Of a DNA stretch of 26,760 nt, positions 25,527 through 26,760 are shown piece by piece (within the stretch, counting starts at the first letter, position 1; each line of letters starts with the position of its first letter). Made by a program: the position numbers and the translations under genes. Under the pieces are notes generated by a model. That model was not told the DNA's origin, made no database searches, and was given only the letters and a program-made list of their open reading frames with translations. The DNA comes from Bacteroidota bacterium (GTDB lineage: Bacteria > Bacteroidota > Ignavibacteria > Ignavibacteriales > Melioribacteraceae). The stretch is from NCBI GenBank assembly GCA_021812745.1, contig JAKAMS010000002.1, forward strand, positions 1 through 26,760, given 5' to 3'.

Positions 25527-26528
25527 TTATAAAGCCACTTCTTTTTTCAATTTTGCTGATTTGTAAATCGCTTCCAGTAACTTCATTAGGTTAACTGCAT
25601 CGTCTCCGGAAGAAGTTCCCGGATTATTTTCTCTTACCATACCGATAAAATGTTTTAACTCATTTTCGTACGACTTCTTGAAGAGATTTGTTGGATTAGA
25701 TGCATTAGCCAAAGTGTAATCAATGAGATTCGTGCCAAGACGTTTATAAGCGCGTAATGGATTAAGATGAGCCGTGCCTTCTGTTCCGAACGCCGCAAGG
25801 TGAAATTTATCCCATTCAGAGTGTAAACCCCAGCTAACTTCAAAACTAATGATCTGGTCATTATCGAACCGTACCATTCCAACCGCCGAGTCTTCAACAT
25901 CTTTTGTGTTGTGATTAAATTTCTGCACGGAAACACTTTTCATCTTCTTATCATTCATTATCCAACAAGCGAGATCAAGAATAAGAATGCCAAGATCAAT
26001 GATTACACCGCCGCCGGATTGATTTTTATTCAAGAACCATTTTTGATCGCTGCTCTGTTTACGAAGCCACCCGCAGCGGATATAAAATATCTCTCCAAGT
26101 TCACCGCTGCTTACCAAACTTTTCATAAGCATTGCATCGGGGCGGTAGCGCAAATTCATACCAATCATTACTTGTTTTTTATTTTTCCTGGCTGCATCAT
26201 TTATCTCTTTTGCTTCGGCAAGATTTATTGCGATCGGTTTTTCAATCAAGATATGTTTTTTTGCTTTCAAACATTCAACAGCAATTTCGGAATGAGTATT
26301 TGTCGGCGTGGCAATAATAACGGCATCTACATTTTCGTTAGCGAGTATTTCTTTATAATCGTGATACAGTTTTGTGATCCCAAATTTTTCGCCAACTGTT
26401 TTCAAACGGTTTTTATTAATCTCCGCTACTGCAGTTATTTCAACATTGCCAAGTTTAGACAAAACCGGCAGATGCACCAATTGTGCAATTCCGCCAAGCC
26501 CAATAACAGCAATTTTTGTTTTATCCAT
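25527..26528 (-). CDS. Gfo/Idh/MocA-family oxidoreductase lacking the usual catalytic His
   Basis: The family comprises NAD(P)-dependent dehydrogenases acting on sugars, inositols and related compounds, or reducing biliverdin. An N-terminal Rossmann fold (IAVIGLGGIAQLVHLP, residues 6-21) leads to IEKPIA with Lys97, a conserved residue. The C-terminal alpha/beta domain includes GGGVIIDLGILILDLA. In active members this region reads D-x3-H-x2-D, as in inositol dehydrogenase. Here D178 and D185 are kept but the His position is Leu182. Length (333) is normal. The ATG at 26528 is 14 bases after dxs, with AGGGGA upstream, and the stop is six bases before phoB. The reaction is unknown. It could be an active enzyme using another residue, or have a binding or regulatory role beside phoB-phoR. 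Confidence 0.85.
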   Translation of the reverse strand: MDKTKIAVIGLGGIAQLVHLPVLSKLGNVEITAVAEINKNRLKTVGEKFGITKLYHDYKEILANENVDAVIIATPTNTHSEIAVECLKAKKHILIEKPIAINLAEAKEINDAARKNKKQVMIGMNLRYRPDAMLMKSLVSSGELGEIFYIRCGWLRKQSSDQKWFLNKNQSGGGVIIDLGILILDLACWIMNDKKMKSVSVQKFNHNTKDVEDSAVGMVRFDNDQIISFEVSWGLHSEWDKFHLAAFGTEGTAHLNPLRAYKRLGTNLIDYTLANASNPTNLFKKSYENELKHFIGMVRENNPGTSSGDDAVNLMKLLEAIYKSAKLKKEVAL

Positions 26529-26542
26529 TTTGCTACAGTCCC

Positions 26543-26760
26543 CTAATTAATATTTTTGTTTAAGAACAATTTAATTTTCCCTACTATTCCATCGGGATCA
26601 ATTCCAATTATATGGTGCAATTCTTCTTGAGTACCGTGATCCACAAATTGATCCGGCAATCCAATTCTAAGAATTTCATTCTTGTATTTTTTTTCTGAAA
26701 AATATTCCAGCAAGCCGGATCCAAACCCACCGACAATCGTACTTTCTTCAATAGTAACAA
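26543..26760 (-). CDS. dxs: 1-deoxy-D-xylulose-5-phosphate synthase, C-terminal part (cut by window)
   Basis: Dxs makes the first intermediate of the MEP isoprenoid pathway from pyruvate and glyceraldehyde 3-phosphate. Only the last 72 codons are here, read on the minus strand from 26758. They give VTIEESTIVGGFGSGLLEYF, RIGLPDQFVDHGTQEELHHIIGID and a short end. This matches the C-terminal transketolase-like domain of Dxs (VEE...GGFGS, G-PD-F--HG). It ends at TAG 26543-26545. It is the first visible gene of the dxs-oxidoreductase-phoB-phoR run. The active-site thiamine domain lies outside the window. Confidence 0.9.
   Translation of the reverse strand, partial: VTIEESTIVGGFGSGLLEYFSEKKYKNEILRIGLPDQFVDHGTQEELHHIIGIDPDGIVGKIKLFLNKNIN

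Noticed and set aside
25911..26546. Plus-strand open frame of 211 codons antisense to the oxidoreductase gene
   Set aside because: Phe/Cys/Ile-rich translation with no domain and no ribosome-binding site, fully opposite a well-supported gene.
1..26760. CRISPR arrays, tRNA or rRNA genes, transposases, phage genes, toxin-antitoxin or defence systems
   Set aside because: No direct-repeat arrays, cloverleaf-like segments or recognisable proteins of these kinds were seen on either strand.

Overview
The window is about 26.8 kb of AT-rich bacterial chromosome with a dense, ordinary gene layout: about 22 genes, no gap longer than 280 bases, and no tRNA, rRNA, insertion sequence, prophage or CRISPR array that I could see. 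The gene families (Bacteroidota-like IleRS with a GIHH signature, HydF, long B12-dependent ribonucleotide reductase, Pta, TonB-free outer-membrane-type barrel protein) point to the Bacteroidota/Chlorobi/Ignavibacteria group. Clear Shine-Dalgarno sites (GGAG, AGGAGG), two near-consensus sigma70 promoters and a DivIVA gene argue against Bacteroidia proper. My best inference is an Ignavibacteria-like anaerobe or facultative anaerobe. This is inferred from protein flavour and signals, not from a database match.

Layout. 1-1154: 3' part of hydF ([FeFe]-hydrogenase maturation), plus strand, converging on an eight-gene minus-strand block (9429 down to 1205). In transcription order this block is yggS, divIVA, purine nucleoside phosphorylase, a 4-helix membrane protein with a coiled-coil tail, ileS, a DksA/TraR-type gene, lspA and rluD. 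It is tightly packed, with ATGA, TAATG and 38-nt overlaps, and has a sigma70-type promoter just before yggS. The order matches the tail of the division cluster of Firmicutes (ylmE...divIVA-ileS-ylyA-lspA-ylyB). 9504-13125: nrdJ and its terminator. 13126-13403: divergent intergenic region with a hairpin and a CRP-like palindrome. 13404-16669: malQ, then convergent gpx and pta, separated by two long palindromes. 16807-22995: plus-strand run of an AI-2E-family permease, a beta-CASP metallo-beta-lactamase-fold RNase, an outer-membrane barrel-like protein of unknown function, an RsbW-like ATPase and malate dehydrogenase. 23014-23727: bidirectional terminator, then rpmA and rplU (minus) with a near-consensus promoter. 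23807-26760: minus-strand operon dxs (C-terminal part), a Gfo/Idh/MocA oxidoreductase lacking the usual catalytic His, phoB-like regulator and phoR-like kinase.

How the genes fit together. HydF, Pta, malate dehydrogenase, MalQ and class II (oxygen-indifferent) ribonucleotide reductase suit a glucan-storing, fermentative or anaerobically respiring cell that can make H2 and acetate, with a secreted-type thiol peroxidase for occasional oxidant stress. The yggS-rluD block couples division/polar scaffold genes with translation genes and purine salvage. I saw no clear new defence, secretion or biosynthetic system. The nearest thing to an undescribed unit is the translationally coupled divIVA - purine nucleoside phosphorylase - membrane coiled-coil protein trio, where the membrane protein's tail resembles DivIVA's own coiled coil.
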